A stretch of DNA of 27,377 bases from JBOHDX01 sp050700835 (GTDB lineage: Bacteria; Actinomycetota; Actinomycetes; Propionibacteriales; Nocardioidaceae), in NCBI GenBank assembly GCA_050700835.1, contig JBOHDX010000130.1, positions 1-27,377 of the forward strand, in the 5' to 3' direction. Made by a program: the position numbers and the translations under genes. The notes below the pieces were generated by a model. The model saw nothing but the letters and a program-made list of their open reading frames with translations, did not search any database and was not told the DNA's origin. Below are positions 9,194-17,456 of this stretch, in pieces. The first letter of the stretch is position 1. The number at the start of each line of letters is the position of its first letter.

Positions 9194-10075
9194 TCAGTGT
9201 GGGGGCAGCAGCGCCGACAGCCACGCCTGCGCGTCGGGCTCGGAGTCGCGGTCCACCACCGCCGCCACGCGTCGATAGACCTCCGCCGCGGACCGGGAGA
9301 AGCCGTCGGGCAGGCCGATGCCCCCGAACGCGACCGCGGCCTCGTCCATCTCCGCGTCCCATCGCCACGCCTTCGACGTCGCCCCAGAGGCCAACCGGTC
9401 CAGGTTTCCGACGAGGTCGATGCCGTCGCGCGCCAGCTCCTCGCGCACCGCCGGTCCCACGTCGTACGCCTCGGCAGCGGCGGCGATCACCGCCCAGATC
9501 GTCGGCACCGCCTTGCTCTGCGCGGCGAAGCACGCCTTGACCGCCGACGCCTGACCTACCCGCGGCCCGACGACGCGCGTGTCGAGAGGTGTACCGACGA
9601 ACAACTCCTCGACCTCGGCGGCTCGGGGCCCGGACAGGTGCAGGACAGTCGTACCCGGCTGCCACGCCGGCGGTCCGATCAGGGCACCGTCCACGACGCG
9701 GTCGAAGCCGATCAGCTCCGCGATCCGCTCGACGGTCGCCGGCGCGACCGCGTTGGCGTCGAGATACAGGCAGCCGGAGTGGTTCGCCGCCACGTCCACT
9801 GCCGCCACCTGCGCGGCCACGTCCACCGCCGCCACCTGTGCGGCCACGTCCACCGCCGCCGCCGGGGGGCACACGCTGATCACGATGTCGCTGCGACGGG
9901 CCACGTCACCGACGGTCGGTACCGCGGTGAGGTCGGCCCACTCGGCCCGCTTGGCGGTCTCGTCGGAGCGGCCCTGCTCCGCCCACAGGACGTCTGCCAC
10001 CAGAGGCCGCAGCGCCGCGCCGATCGACGCGCCCATCCGGCCGGGGTGCAGGAGCCCCACCGTGGTCGTGTGCAT
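9194..10075 (-). CDS. 6PGDH-like NAD(P)-dependent dehydrogenase with in-frame repeat expansion
   Basis: A 293-aa protein with an N-terminal Rossmann domain (VGLLHPGRMGASIGAAL at 6-22) and a mostly helical C-terminal domain. This matches the beta-hydroxyacid dehydrogenase / 6-phosphogluconate dehydrogenase-like group with a DUF1932-type C-terminus. YLDANAVAPAT near 104-114 corresponds to the active-site strand of the family. Residues 73-97 contain a 9-aa unit AAVDVAAQV repeated 2.7 times, which lengthens the helix after the SVCPP motif. It is downstream of the HIT gene with a 9-nt gap; AAGG at the HIT stop supplies a ribosome-binding site for the ATG at 10075, so the two form an operon. The substrate is unknown. 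Confidence 0.85.
   Translation of the reverse strand: MHTTTVGLLHPGRMGASIGAALRPLVADVLWAEQGRSDETAKRAEWADLTAVPTVGDVARRSDIVISVCPPAAAVDVAAQVAAVDVAAQVAAVDVAANHSGCLYLDANAVAPATVERIAELIGFDRVVDGALIGPPAWQPGTTVLHLSGPRAAEVEELFVGTPLDTRVVGPRVGQASAVKACFAAQSKAVPTIWAVIAAAAEAYDVGPAVREELARDGIDLVGNLDRLASGATSKAWRWDAEMDEAAVAFGGIGLPDGFSRSAAEVYRRVAAVVDRDSEPDAQAWLSALLPPH
9785..9859 (-). repeat. 27-bp in-frame tandem repeat (about 2.7 copies)
   Basis: Units at 9833-9859 and 9806-9832 and a partial unit at 9785-9805 encode AAVDVAAQV, AAVDVAAQV and AAVDVAA. Units differ at only one or two silent positions, so the expansion is recent. Confidence 0.9.
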
Positions 10076-10084
10076 CGTCGGACC

Positions 10085-10531
10085 TTATCGCCGCAGGGCA
10101 GCCACGGCGGTACGCAGGCGCTCGGCGTACTCCCGTGCCTCGGTCTCGTCCGCGTATTTCGTCCGCGGCCAGAAGAAGCCGCGGAGCCCGTCACCCTTGG
10201 TCCGGGGCACGACGTGGACGTGCAGATGCGGGACGCTCTGGCTCACGGTGTTGTTGACGGCGACGAACGAGCCCTGCGCACCGAGCCCGGTCCGCACAGC
10301 GGCGGCAACGGAGCGGGCCGCGCCCAGGACCGGTGCTAGCAGCCGGTCGGGCAGGTCGGTGAGCGTCTCGTGGTGAGCCTTCGGCAGCACCAGGACGTGA
10401 CCCTTGAACACCGGTCTGCTGTCCAGGATCCCGATGCAATGGTCGGTTTCGAGAACTCGGTGAGCCTCGACGTCCCCGGCCACGATCCGACAGAACAAGC
10501 AGTCGGCCCGGGGACCCACGTCGATCGACAC
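10085..10531 (-). CDS. HIT family protein (nucleotide hydrolase/transferase)
   Basis: A 148-aa histidine-triad protein of the Hint/HinT-like class that hydrolyses nucleotide phosphoramidates or related mononucleotides. The signature HLHVHVVPR has His102, His104 and His106. An N-terminal CLFC pair (Cys11, Cys14) and a further Cys32/His segment could bind zinc as in many HIT proteins. FVAVNNTVSQSVPHLHVH is the usual active-site strand, seen in part. The GTG at 10531 gives a standard start just before the ADCLFCRIV core; AAGGTGG upstream could be its ribosome-binding site. It leads a two-gene operon with the 6PGDH-like dehydrogenase and is divergent from dxs. Confidence 0.9.
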   Translation of the reverse strand: MSIDVGPRADCLFCRIVAGDVEAHRVLETDHCIGILDSRPVFKGHVLVLPKAHHETLTDLPDRLLAPVLGAARSVAAAVRTGLGAQGSFVAVNNTVSQSVPHLHVHVVPRTKGDGLRGFFWPRTKYADETEAREYAERLRTAVAALRR

Positions 10532-10659
10532 CAGACCACCTTGGCCAACGATCCGAGGCCGGGGCAAGGTGCTGAGCGGACGACACGGCCTGGAGACCCC
10601 TTCGCCGTCCTTGCGCGGCACCGGGTGCGGTGGGGTTCGGCGGCTTACGCTGGTGGCCT

Positions 10660-10665
10660 TAGGAT
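10660..10665 (+). promoter_or_regulatory. Putative -10 of dxs (TAGGAT)
   Basis: TAGGAT is a good actinobacterial -10. It would give a leader of about 60 nt before the dxs ATG, which has its own GGGAGG ribosome-binding site. No convincing -35 or riboswitch-like fold is seen. Confidence 0.4.
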
Positions 10666-10730
10666 CGACCGACTGTGCGCCCCCGTCCGGGGGCCGCCCG
10701 ACGACACCGGGACGAGGGAGGCTGTGCTGC

Positions 10731-12605
10731 ATGGGGTTGCTCGACTCGATCGCCGAGCCGCATGACCTGCGGGATCTCAGCGACTCCGAGCTCGAGACCC
10801 TGGCAGCGGAGATCCGGCAGCGAGTGATTGCGTCGGTCGCAGCCAATGGCGGCCATCTGGGACCCAACCTCGGCGTCGTCGAGTTGACCATCGCCATCCA
10901 CCGAGTCTTCGACTCACCCCACGACCGGGTGCTGTTCGACACCGGTCACCAGGCCTACGTGCACAAGATGCTCACCGGCCGGGCGGCCGCCTTCGACAAG
11001 CTCCGCCAGCGCGGTGGGCTGTCCGGCTACCCCAGCCGGGCCGAGTCCGAGCACGACGTGATCGAGAACTCCCACGCGTCGACGAGCCTGTCGTATGCCG
11101 ACGGGCTGGCGAAGGCGTACTCCCTGCGCGGCGAGGACCGCCATGTCGTCGCGGTGATCGGCGATGGTGCGCTCACGGGCGGCATGGCGTGGGAGGCGCT
11201 CAACAACATCGCCGCCAACGACGACCGTCGGCTGGTCATCGTGGTCAACGACAACGGCCGCTCCTACACGCCGACCGTGGGCGCCTTGGCGAACCACCTG
11301 GCCACCCTCCGCACCGACCCACGCTATGAGCGGGTGTTGGGCAAGGTCCGCGAGCGGCTGCAACGGACCCGTGTGGTCGGTCCACCCGCCTACGACGCGT
11401 TGCACGCGATGAAGAAGGGCCTCAAGGATGCGCTGGCACCGCAGGGCATGTTCGAGGATCTGGGCCTGAAGTACGTCGGCCCGATCGACGGCCACGACCG
11501 CAAGTCCGTGGAGCAGGCTCTGGCGCAGGCCAAGGGCTTCGGGGGGCCAGTCCTGGTGCACGTGATCACCACCAAGGGTCAGGGCTACGACATCGCGGTG
11601 AAGAACGAGGTCGACCAGATGCACCAGGCCCCGGCGTTCGACCCGGAGACGGGGGACGCGACGGTGGTGGCACCCGCGTCGTGGGGCTCGGTCTTCCGCG
11701 AGGAGATCGCCGAGCTCGGGGAGGAGCGCGACGACATCGTCGCGATCACTGCGGCCATGACCTACCCCACTGGCCTCGACGCGTTCGCCTCGCGGTTCCC
11801 CGACCGGTTCTTCGACGTCGGCATCGCCGAGCAGCATGCGGTGACCAGTGCGGCCGGGCTTGCGCTCGGCGGCATGCACCCAGTGGTCGCGCTCTATTCC
11901 ACCTTCCTCAACCGAGCCTTCGACCAGACCCTGCTGGACGTGGCCTTGCACGGGTGCGGCGTCACCTTCGTGCTCGACCGTGCTGGCGTCACCGGGGACG
12001 ACGGGCCCAGCCACAACGGCACGTGGGACCTCACCCTGCTCAACATGGTCCCGACGATGCGGGTGGCCGCGCCGCGCGACGGCACCCGGCTGCGCGAGCT
12101 GCTGCGCGAGGCGGTGGAGGTCGTGGACTCCCCGACCGCCCTGCGGTTCCCGAAGGGCGCCCTGTGCGACGACATCGGTGCCGTCGACCAGATCGGGGGC
12201 TGCGACGTGGTCGTACGCCAGGGCGACCCCGAGGTCCTGCTGGTCGCCGTCGGCTCGATGGTCCGCCCCTGCCTCGATGTCGCCTCGAAGCTCGCGGCGC
12301 AAGGCGTCGGTGTGACGGTGGTCGACCCTCGCTGGGTCAAGCCGGTCGACCCGGCCCTGACCGCACTGGCCGGCGGCTTCCGGCTCGTGGTGAGCGTCGA
12401 GGACAGCGGCGTCAGCGGGGGAGCGGGGTCGGCGCTCGCGGCCGCCCTCCGCGACGCCGATGTGGACATCCCGGTGCGGGTGCACGGAGTCCCGCAACGG
12501 TTCCTGGCACACGGCAAGCGGGACATGGTGCTCGACGAGATCGGCCTCACCGTCGACGCCCTGACCCAGGACACCCTGGCCGCCCTGCACCGAACGGCCG
12601 GCTGA
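10731..12605 (+). CDS. dxs: 1-deoxy-D-xylulose-5-phosphate synthase
   Basis: DXS, 624 aa, condenses pyruvate and glyceraldehyde 3-phosphate with thiamine diphosphate to make DXP, the entry step of the MEP isoprenoid pathway. Seen are the substrate/cofactor motif DTGHQAYVHKMLTGR, the ThDP-Mg motif from Gly144-Asp145-Gly146 to Asn158-Asn159, the catalytic Glu367 in GIAEQHAV, and the DRAGVTGDDGPSHNG loop. Length is typical. The ATG at 10731 is preceded by GGGAGG. The gene is divergent from the HIT operon and is followed by palindrome copy B (12627-12678), probably its terminator. Confidence 0.97.
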   Translation: MGLLDSIAEPHDLRDLSDSELETLAAEIRQRVIASVAANGGHLGPNLGVVELTIAIHRVFDSPHDRVLFDTGHQAYVHKMLTGRAAAFDKLRQRGGLSGYPSRAESEHDVIENSHASTSLSYADGLAKAYSLRGEDRHVVAVIGDGALTGGMAWEALNNIAANDDRRLVIVVNDNGRSYTPTVGALANHLATLRTDPRYERVLGKVRERLQRTRVVGPPAYDALHAMKKGLKDALAPQGMFEDLGLKYVGPIDGHDRKSVEQALAQAKGFGGPVLVHVITTKGQGYDIAVKNEVDQMHQAPAFDPETGDATVVAPASWGSVFREEIAELGEERDDIVAITAAMTYPTGLDAFASRFPDRFFDVGIAEQHAVTSAAGLALGGMHPVVALYSTFLNRAFDQTLLDVALHGCGVTFVLDRAGVTGDDGPSHNGTWDLTLLNMVPTMRVAAPRDGTRLRELLREAVEVVDSPTALRFPKGALCDDIGAVDQIGGCDVVVRQGDPEVLLVAVGSMVRPCLDVASKLAAQGVGVTVVDPRWVKPVDPALTALAGGFRLVVSVEDSGVSGGAGSALAAALRDADVDIPVRVHGVPQRFLAHGKRDMVLDEIGLTVDALTQDTLAALHRTAG

Positions 12606-12626
12606 GCCGAGCCCCGGCACTCCCGG

Positions 12627-12678
12627 CACAAGAATCGACCTTAGGCACGCCCTGGCGTACGAGAGGTCGATTCTTGTG
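12627..12678. repeat. AAGAATCG-family palindrome, copy B
   Basis: Perfect 15-bp outer arms at 12627-12641 and 12664-12678 (CACAAGAATCGACCT and its complement), plus an inner 5-bp stem around the GCCCTGGC centre that copy A also has. It begins 22 bp after the dxs stop and precedes the next gene in the same direction, so terminator activity for dxs is plausible. Confidence 0.85.
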
Positions 12679-12745
12679 AGGCGGCCTCGCCGGCCGTCCC
12701 CATGTGTGACGATGCGCGAGATCGGATCGACAGCGAGGGGGGCCG

Positions 12746-14047
12746 ATGCGCGCGGCCAGGATGATCGCGGGGTTGACGGCTGCCGTCCTGCTCGGCGGGG
12801 TCTCGTCGTGCAGCAAGGCGCAGATCCTCGTCACCGCCCGACCGACCGGACCCGGAGTGAACCCGGCGGGCGGCGTCTTCCCTCCACCCGGTGAGCCCGC
12901 CGGCCGGCTGCGGAAGATGGCGATGGGCATGCTCGCGGCACGATCGAAGGCGCTGCTGTCGGGCGACAAGGCGGCGTTCACCGCACAGCTCGACACCACC
13001 GACGCGGGTTTCGCGCGCAGCCAGCAGGTGTTGTTCGACAACGTGCAGAAGCTCCCATTCGCGGACTTCCACTACCGGTTCGACACCACGTTCCGTGGCA
13101 CGTCGACGCGCCGCTACTCGGTGCCGACGTACGTCGTCGGGGTCCGGGTCGAGCACCGGTTCGCGGGGTTCGACCAGCGTGACAGCGCGGAGGCGGTGGC
13201 GTTCACGTTCGTGCACGACCCGGCCGGGTGGCGGATCGCCTCCGACACCGACGTGGACCCCGCGCTGATGGGCGGCGCATTGACCGACCCGTGGGATCTG
13301 GGACCACTCTCGGTAGCCCGTTCGACCCATCTGTTGATCCTCGGGGACGCCGATGCCCCGTCCGTCGTCGCCAGGACGCAGGCACAGATCCGTCGCAGCA
13401 TCGCCTACATCGACAGCACGCTCGGGGTGGCCTGGTCGCACCGGGTGGTGGCGTACGTCGGCAGAAACCCCGCGACGCTGACGCCGTTCGCGGTCACCAA
13501 CTTGAAGGTCGCCGCCATCACGGCACCGCTGTTCACCGGCGTCTCCGGCGACCCGCACCGACGCCTCGCGGGGCTACGCGTGCTCGTCAATGCGCGCTAC
13601 GGCGAAGATGACCCGACGGTGCTGACCCATGAGCTGACCCACGTGGTGCTCTGGCCCTTGGCTACCGGTGTCCCGACCTGGCTCGTCGAGGGCACCGCGG
13701 AGTAGGTGGGTGAGAGCGACTACCCCGAACACGTCCCCGGCCTGGTGGACTTCGTGCCGGACGTCGAAGCGTCCGACGCCGCGCTGCCCCCGAGGCTCGG
13801 GTTCTACGACACCGACCAAGAGCTCCGCTACAGCCTCTCGTGGATGGCGTGCGACTGGATCGCGCAGACGTACGGCACCAAGCGGTTGGTGGCGCTGTAC
13901 CGCGCCATGCACAAGCGTCCTTCGTCAGCTGACCCCGACACCGGCGAGGGTGCGGTGATCGAGCACGTGCTCGGCATCTCGAGCAGGACGTTGGCCGAGC
14001 GGGCAGCACAGCACCTGATTCAGGTCGCCTGGCGGGGAAGCCTCTGA
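12746..14047 (+). pseudogene. HExxH metallopeptidase-like lipoprotein interrupted by an in-frame TAG
   Basis: The first open segment (12746-13705, 319 aa) begins with a lipoprotein signal ending in GGVSSC (Cys22), so the protein would be anchored outside the cytoplasmic membrane. It carries a gluzincin-type zinc motif His295-Glu-Leu-Thr-His299 and a downstream PTWLVEGTAE with Glu315 as a likely third ligand, as in peptidase-MA-like proteins. Reading stops at TAG 13703-13705, exactly where homologues usually have Tyr in EGxAEY; the same frame then continues with good coding quality (VGESDYPEHVPGLVDF onwards) to 14047. A TAC/TAT to TAG change is the simplest explanation. The zinc ligands survive but about 113 C-terminal residues are lost. 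Sequencing error is possible. Confidence 0.8.
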
Positions 14048-14081
14048 CCACCGGCCCGCCAGCGCGGCGAGGGTGACGCCC

Positions 14082-14087
14082 TAGGCT
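14082..14087 (+). promoter_or_regulatory. Putative -10 (TAGGCT) of the PAC2-family gene
   Basis: TAGGCT matches TANNNT and ends 6 nt before the ATG at 14094, implying a leaderless transcript. Confidence 0.5.
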
Positions 14088-14093
14088 GGAGTC

Positions 14094-15095
14094 ATGAGAT
14101 GGTCGGCGAAGCGTCCGCAGGAGCGACCGGGGCCGGAGGAGTCGCCTCGGACCGAGCCGCCGGCGCAGGCGCCGGAGTCGACCCTGGTGGAGTTCACCGA
14201 GCCAGCTGCCGTTGCCCCGGGGAGCAAGCCGATCCTGCTGCACGCCCTTGACGGGTTCCTGTCCGCCGGCGCGGCACCGCGACTCGCCGCCGAGCACCTC
14301 ATCGGCGAAGGCGGGGAGCCGGCGTCCCGGCGTGGGACGACGGTGGCGACGTTCGACATCGACCGGCTGCTCGACTACCGGGCTCGCCGGCCGGGCATGG
14401 TGTTCGACCAGGACCACTACTCGCGCTACGAGACTCCGTCGCTGACGGTTCGCCTGCTTACCGACGAGACCGACCGGCCGTACCTCCTGCTGGCCGGGCC
14501 TGAGCCCGACTTCCGCTGGGAGGGCTTCATCGACGCAGTCGTGTCGGTGATCGATCGGTTCGACGTGTCTCTGACGGTCGGGTTGGGCGCAGTGCCGATG
14601 GGCGTGCCGCACACGCGCCCCGCCGTCGTGACGTCGCACGCCACCAAGCCGAGCCTGCTCGACCGCACCAACCTCTGGCGTGGACAGCTGGTGGTGCCGG
14701 CGAGCGCATCGGCGCTGCTGGAGTTCCGGCTCGGGCAGCAGGGGTACGACGCGCTCGGTTACGTCGCGCACGTGCCGCACTACCTCGCGCAGGTGGAGTT
14801 CCCGAGTGCCGCGGTGACGCTGCTCGAAGTGATCGCGGCCCGCACCGGGTTGTCGTTCGACCTCGATCCGCTGCGCAGCAAGGCGGTCGAGGCGCAGGTC
14901 GACATCGACCGTCAGATCACCGACCAGGATGCGCACGAGGTGGTGACCGGGCTCGAGCAGGCCTACGACGCGTTCACCCGGGGCGCCGACTCGTCGCTGC
15001 TGGCCCAGGACGGCGAGATCCCCGATGCCGAGGAGCTGGGTCGCCAGGTCGAGCAGTTCCTGGCCGGTCTCGATCGGCGCGACGACCGCGACTGA
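14094..15095 (+). CDS. PAC2 family protein
   Basis: A 333-aa protein resembling the PAC2 (proteasome assembly chaperone 2-like) family widespread in actinobacteria. After a disordered Pro/Glu-rich N-terminus (about 1-40) comes the core: PILLHALDGFLSAG, then VATFDIDRLLDYRARRP, RPYLLLAGPEPDFRWEGF and VGLGAVPMGVPHTRP. The C-terminal third is helical and acidic. Cytoplasmic. In bacteria the role is not firmly established; a link to proteasome or protein-complex assembly is inferred from the family name only. Start is supported by the leaderless promoter spacing. The gene follows the interrupted lipoprotein gene by 46 nt and precedes tesB. Confidence 0.88.
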   Translation: MRWSAKRPQERPGPEESPRTEPPAQAPESTLVEFTEPAAVAPGSKPILLHALDGFLSAGAAPRLAAEHLIGEGGEPASRRGTTVATFDIDRLLDYRARRPGMVFDQDHYSRYETPSLTVRLLTDETDRPYLLLAGPEPDFRWEGFIDAVVSVIDRFDVSLTVGLGAVPMGVPHTRPAVVTSHATKPSLLDRTNLWRGQLVVPASASALLEFRLGQQGYDALGYVAHVPHYLAQVEFPSAAVTLLEVIAARTGLSFDLDPLRSKAVEAQVDIDRQITDQDAHEVVTGLEQAYDAFTRGADSSLLAQDGEIPDAEELGRQVEQFLAGLDRRDDRD

Positions 15096-15172
15096 GCTGA
15101 GGCAACGTCTGCCGGACGCCGCCGGGGTCGCCTGGCAGCGTCCGTCCCGATCGGCGCAAGAGCTGCCTCTGG

Positions 15173-15178
15173 CAGGAT
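15173..15178 (+). promoter_or_regulatory. Putative -10 (CAGGAT) of tesB
   Basis: CAGGAT, one mismatch from TAGGAT, ends 6 nt before the GTG at 15185, again the leaderless geometry. Confidence 0.4.
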
Positions 15179-15184
15179 GACCCG

Positions 15185-16057
15185 GTGCCGTCCAACCTCG
15201 CCGAGCTCGTCGACATCTTGCATCTGGAGCGGCTCGAGGAGGATCTCTACCGCGGCGCGCAGCCGCCGGAGTCCACGTTGCAACGCGTGTTCGGCGGTCA
15301 GGTCGCGGCGCAGGGACTGATGGCCGCCTGCGGCAGTGTCGACGACTCGCGGCACGTGCACTCGTTGCACGCCTACTTCCTGCTCGGCGGCGACACGTCC
15401 GTGCCGATCATCTACGACGTCGAGCGGATCCGGGACGGGGGCTCGTTCAGCGCTCGGAGAGTGGAAGCACGCCAGCACGGACGGGTGATCTTCTACATGA
15501 CCGCGTCGTTCCACGTGTTCGAGGACGGGTACGACCACCAGGACCCGATGCCGGACGTACCTGCACCGCGCGACTGCCCGGACCTACCCGAGCTGATGGG
15601 ACGGTTCAGCACCCGGGCGGCGGACAGCTGGCGCCGCGAGTGGTCGGCGCTCGAGGTTCGCTACGTCGGCGACACCCGTCCCGGCGGCGGGATCGAGGAG
15701 ACCGACCACCCGGCCCAGGCACGGCTGTGGTTCCGGGCCCACGGCGACCTCCCGGCCGACTCCGCGCTGAGCACCGCCGTCCTGACGTACGCGAGCGACC
15801 TGACCCTGCTCGGCTCGTCGTTGATCCCGCACGGCGTGCTGCTCGGGTCGCCGGAGCTGCAGGTCGCGTCACTGGATCACGCCATGTGGTTCCACCGGCC
15901 GGTGCGCGCCGACGAGTGGCTGTTGTACGACCAGATCTCCCCGTCGGCCAGCGGCGCGCTCGGCTTCGCCACGGCGCGAATCTTCGACGAGTCGGGCACG
16001 CTGGTCGCGTCGGTGGCCCAGGAGGGCTTGATCAGGCGGCTCCGCGCACGACTTTGA
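15185..16057 (+). CDS. tesB: Acyl-CoA thioesterase II (TesB)
   Basis: A 290-aa double-hotdog thioesterase that hydrolyses acyl-CoA to free fatty acid and CoA in the cytoplasm. Seen are RVFGGQVAAQGLMAA (first hotdog helix), HSLHAYFLLGGD, the FSARRVEARQHGRVIFYMTASFH segment, and in the second half LDHAMWFHRPVRADEWLLYDQ followed by GFATARIFDESGTLVASVAQEG, where the Asp and Gln correspond to the TesB catalytic set. Length is standard for TesB. The GTG start matches both homology and promoter spacing. Its stop is only 13 nt from the stop of the convergent SDR gene, leaving no room for a separate terminator. Confidence 0.95.
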   Translation: MPSNLAELVDILHLERLEEDLYRGAQPPESTLQRVFGGQVAAQGLMAACGSVDDSRHVHSLHAYFLLGGDTSVPIIYDVERIRDGGSFSARRVEARQHGRVIFYMTASFHVFEDGYDHQDPMPDVPAPRDCPDLPELMGRFSTRAADSWRREWSALEVRYVGDTRPGGGIEETDHPAQARLWFRAHGDLPADSALSTAVLTYASDLTLLGSSLIPHGVLLGSPELQVASLDHAMWFHRPVRADEWLLYDQISPSASGALGFATARIFDESGTLVASVAQEGLIRRLRARL

Positions 16058-16070
16058 ACCGGCCGCTCGC

Positions 16071-17060
16071 TCAGGTGAGGCGGGTCAGTAGCGCACGCTC
16101 GGCCTCAGCGGCGAGCCCGGTGCCCTCTCGTCTCCAGGTCGCCGTGGCCATCCAGGCCTGGGTGTCACGGATGGTGTCCGCCAGCGGCCGCGGGACGAGT
16201 CCCGTCGAACGGGCGGCGCCCGGATCGAGTGCCAGCGCGTTCTCGGACTCGCCTTCGCTCCACAGCGGTAGCTGCGCGCCGTCGACACCGGCCTCCTTGA
16301 GCGCCCCGGCGTCGATCCACTTCAGCTCGAGTCCGGGGCCTCCGACGGCGTCGGCGATCGCCTCGAGCTGGTCCGCGAACGACCAGCCGGCAGCGGTGCC
16401 ACAGGCGTGGAACGCACCAGTGGTGCCGGTTTCCACCAGGCCCACGATCCAGCCGCCCTGGTCCCGCACGTCCACGACCTGTGCCGGGGCGCCGGCGGGT
16501 CCGGGACACAGGACAGGGCCGCCGCGGGCGATCCGGTCCACCCACCAGGTGAATCGGCCGGTTGGGTCGTCCGGCCCCACGACGTACGTCGGTCGGACGA
16601 GGGTCACCGGGCCGTGCAAGCTCTGCGTGGCGGCCTGCTCGCACAGCACCTTGAGGGGGCCGTAGCGCTCCCCGGTCATCGACAGGGAGTCGGGGTCGTC
16701 GCCCAGCTCGGCGGTCGGCGCCAGGGCGGTCGACTCGTCGGCTCCGGCGGCGGCCGGCTCGGCGTAGGCCGACACCGAGGACACGAACACGTAGTGGCCG
16801 GCGCCATCGCCGAGTGCCTCGGCCACCCGTCGAACCTGTCCCGGGTAGTAGCCGCAGACATCGATCGTCGCGTCGAACGATCGCCCGGTCAGCGCTGACA
16901 AGTCCTCGTCGCGGTCGGCGAGGATGTGCTCGGAGTCGGGGAACAGGCCGGCACCGGTCCGGCCGCGGTGCAGCAATGTCACGTCGTGTCCTGCGGACAG
17001 TGCGGCCGCGGTGGCGTGCCGGCCGACGAACTGGGTGCCACCGATCATCAGGATGTGCAT
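16071..17060 (-). CDS. Extended SDR, NAD-dependent epimerase/dehydratase-like
   Basis: A 329-aa Rossmann-fold protein starting MHILMIGGTQFVGRHATAAAL, the extended-SDR nucleotide-binding motif (GGTxFVG). FVSSVSAYAEP supplies the Ser-containing strand and GERYGPLKVLCEQA the YxxxK catalytic pair. The later half (VRPTYVVGPDDPTGRF, VDVRDQGGWIVGLVE) is typical of the NAD-dependent epimerase/dehydratase family, including the RNA-binding-like and plant-like reductase members. Substrate unknown. The ATG at 17060 is chosen over a GTG at 17066 because TAGCCT ends exactly 6 nt before it. Confidence 0.88.
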   Translation of the reverse strand: MHILMIGGTQFVGRHATAAALSAGHDVTLLHRGRTGAGLFPDSEHILADRDEDLSALTGRSFDATIDVCGYYPGQVRRVAEALGDGAGHYVFVSSVSAYAEPAAAGADESTALAPTAELGDDPDSLSMTGERYGPLKVLCEQAATQSLHGPVTLVRPTYVVGPDDPTGRFTWWVDRIARGGPVLCPGPAGAPAQVVDVRDQGGWIVGLVETGTTGAFHACGTAAGWSFADQLEAIADAVGGPGLELKWIDAGALKEAGVDGAQLPLWSEGESENALALDPGAARSTGLVPRPLADTIRDTQAWMATATWRREGTGLAAEAERALLTRLT

Positions 17061-17066
17061 GCCCAC

Positions 17067-17072
17067 AGGCTA
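17067..17072 (-). promoter_or_regulatory. Putative -10 (TAGCCT) of the SDR gene
   Basis: TAGCCT on the minus strand fits TANNNT and leaves 6 nt to the ATG at 17060. It decides between two candidate starts and implies a leaderless mRNA. Confidence 0.5.
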
Positions 17073-17100
17073 GTGTCGCGGCCGTGACGGCGGGCGACAC

Positions 17101-17149
17101 GAAAGAATCGACATTGGCGTTGCCCGGACGACCGTCATGTCGATTGTTC
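17101..17149. repeat. AAGAATCG-family palindrome, copy C
   Basis: Arms AAGAATCGACAT (17103-17114) and ATGTCGATTGTT (17137-17148) pair at 11 of 12 positions. The centre does not pair well, so this copy is more degraded than A or D. The flanking ACGAAAGAATCG is shared with copy D. Confidence 0.75.
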
Positions 17150-17175
17150 GGTCGGCCGCAGGCCAGCGGCAGACG

Positions 17176-17223
17176 AAAGAATCGGCATCGCGGCAGCCGG
17201 AGCCACCGCGATGCCGATTCTTT
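17176..17223. repeat. AAGAATCG-family palindrome, copy D
   Basis: Perfect 18-bp arms at 17176-17193 and 17206-17223 with a 12-nt loop; the arm has GGCAT where copies A and C have GACAT, and the change is compensated on the other side. It ends 12 bp from the stop of the leftward remnant gene (17235), so it could terminate that reading. Confidence 0.9.
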
Positions 17224-17234
17224 GGTGAGGTGCG

Positions 17235-17456
17235 TCAGCGCACGGTCACGGAGACCGGATCGCTGAAGCCTGGCGCGTGGTCACGGTGACCGGCGATGTA
17301 CACCCGGAAGGTGAACGTCCCCTTGCGGTGCGCCGTCCAGCGAAGCGCGTAGTCGCTGTTGCGGCCCAGCGTGTCGCTGTCCACACGGCAGGCACGGTCG
17401 TGGGCAGGGTTGGCGACTGCCATCGACTCCGGTCGTAGCGCGCCAAGGCGGACCAT
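17235..17456 (-). pseudogene. Remnant of a secreted-protein C-terminal domain
   Basis: A 73-aa frame whose last 40 residues (DYALRWTAHRKGTFTFRVYIAG, shown in part) resemble the beta-sandwich C-terminal repeats of secreted actinobacterial proteins with RWTxxRKGTFxFRV. No start signal, signal peptide or upstream domain is present; the sequence upstream to 17585 shows no matching coding frame. The best reading is the 3' end of a decayed gene. A very small genuine gene cannot be excluded. Confidence 0.4.

Noticed and set aside
10666..10730. Possible riboswitch (ThDP-sensing) in the dxs leader
   Set aside because: The leader is only about 60 nt and lacks the conserved THI-box core (CTGAGA and related blocks).
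10914..12629. 571-codon frame antisense to dxs
   Set aside because: Typical GC-rich shadow opposite a fully conserved enzyme; no motif, no ribosome-binding site.
13703..13705. Pyrrolysine or other amber recoding at the lipoprotein TAG
   Set aside because: No pyl genes or recoding element are visible and the position is normally Tyr; mutation or sequencing error is far simpler.
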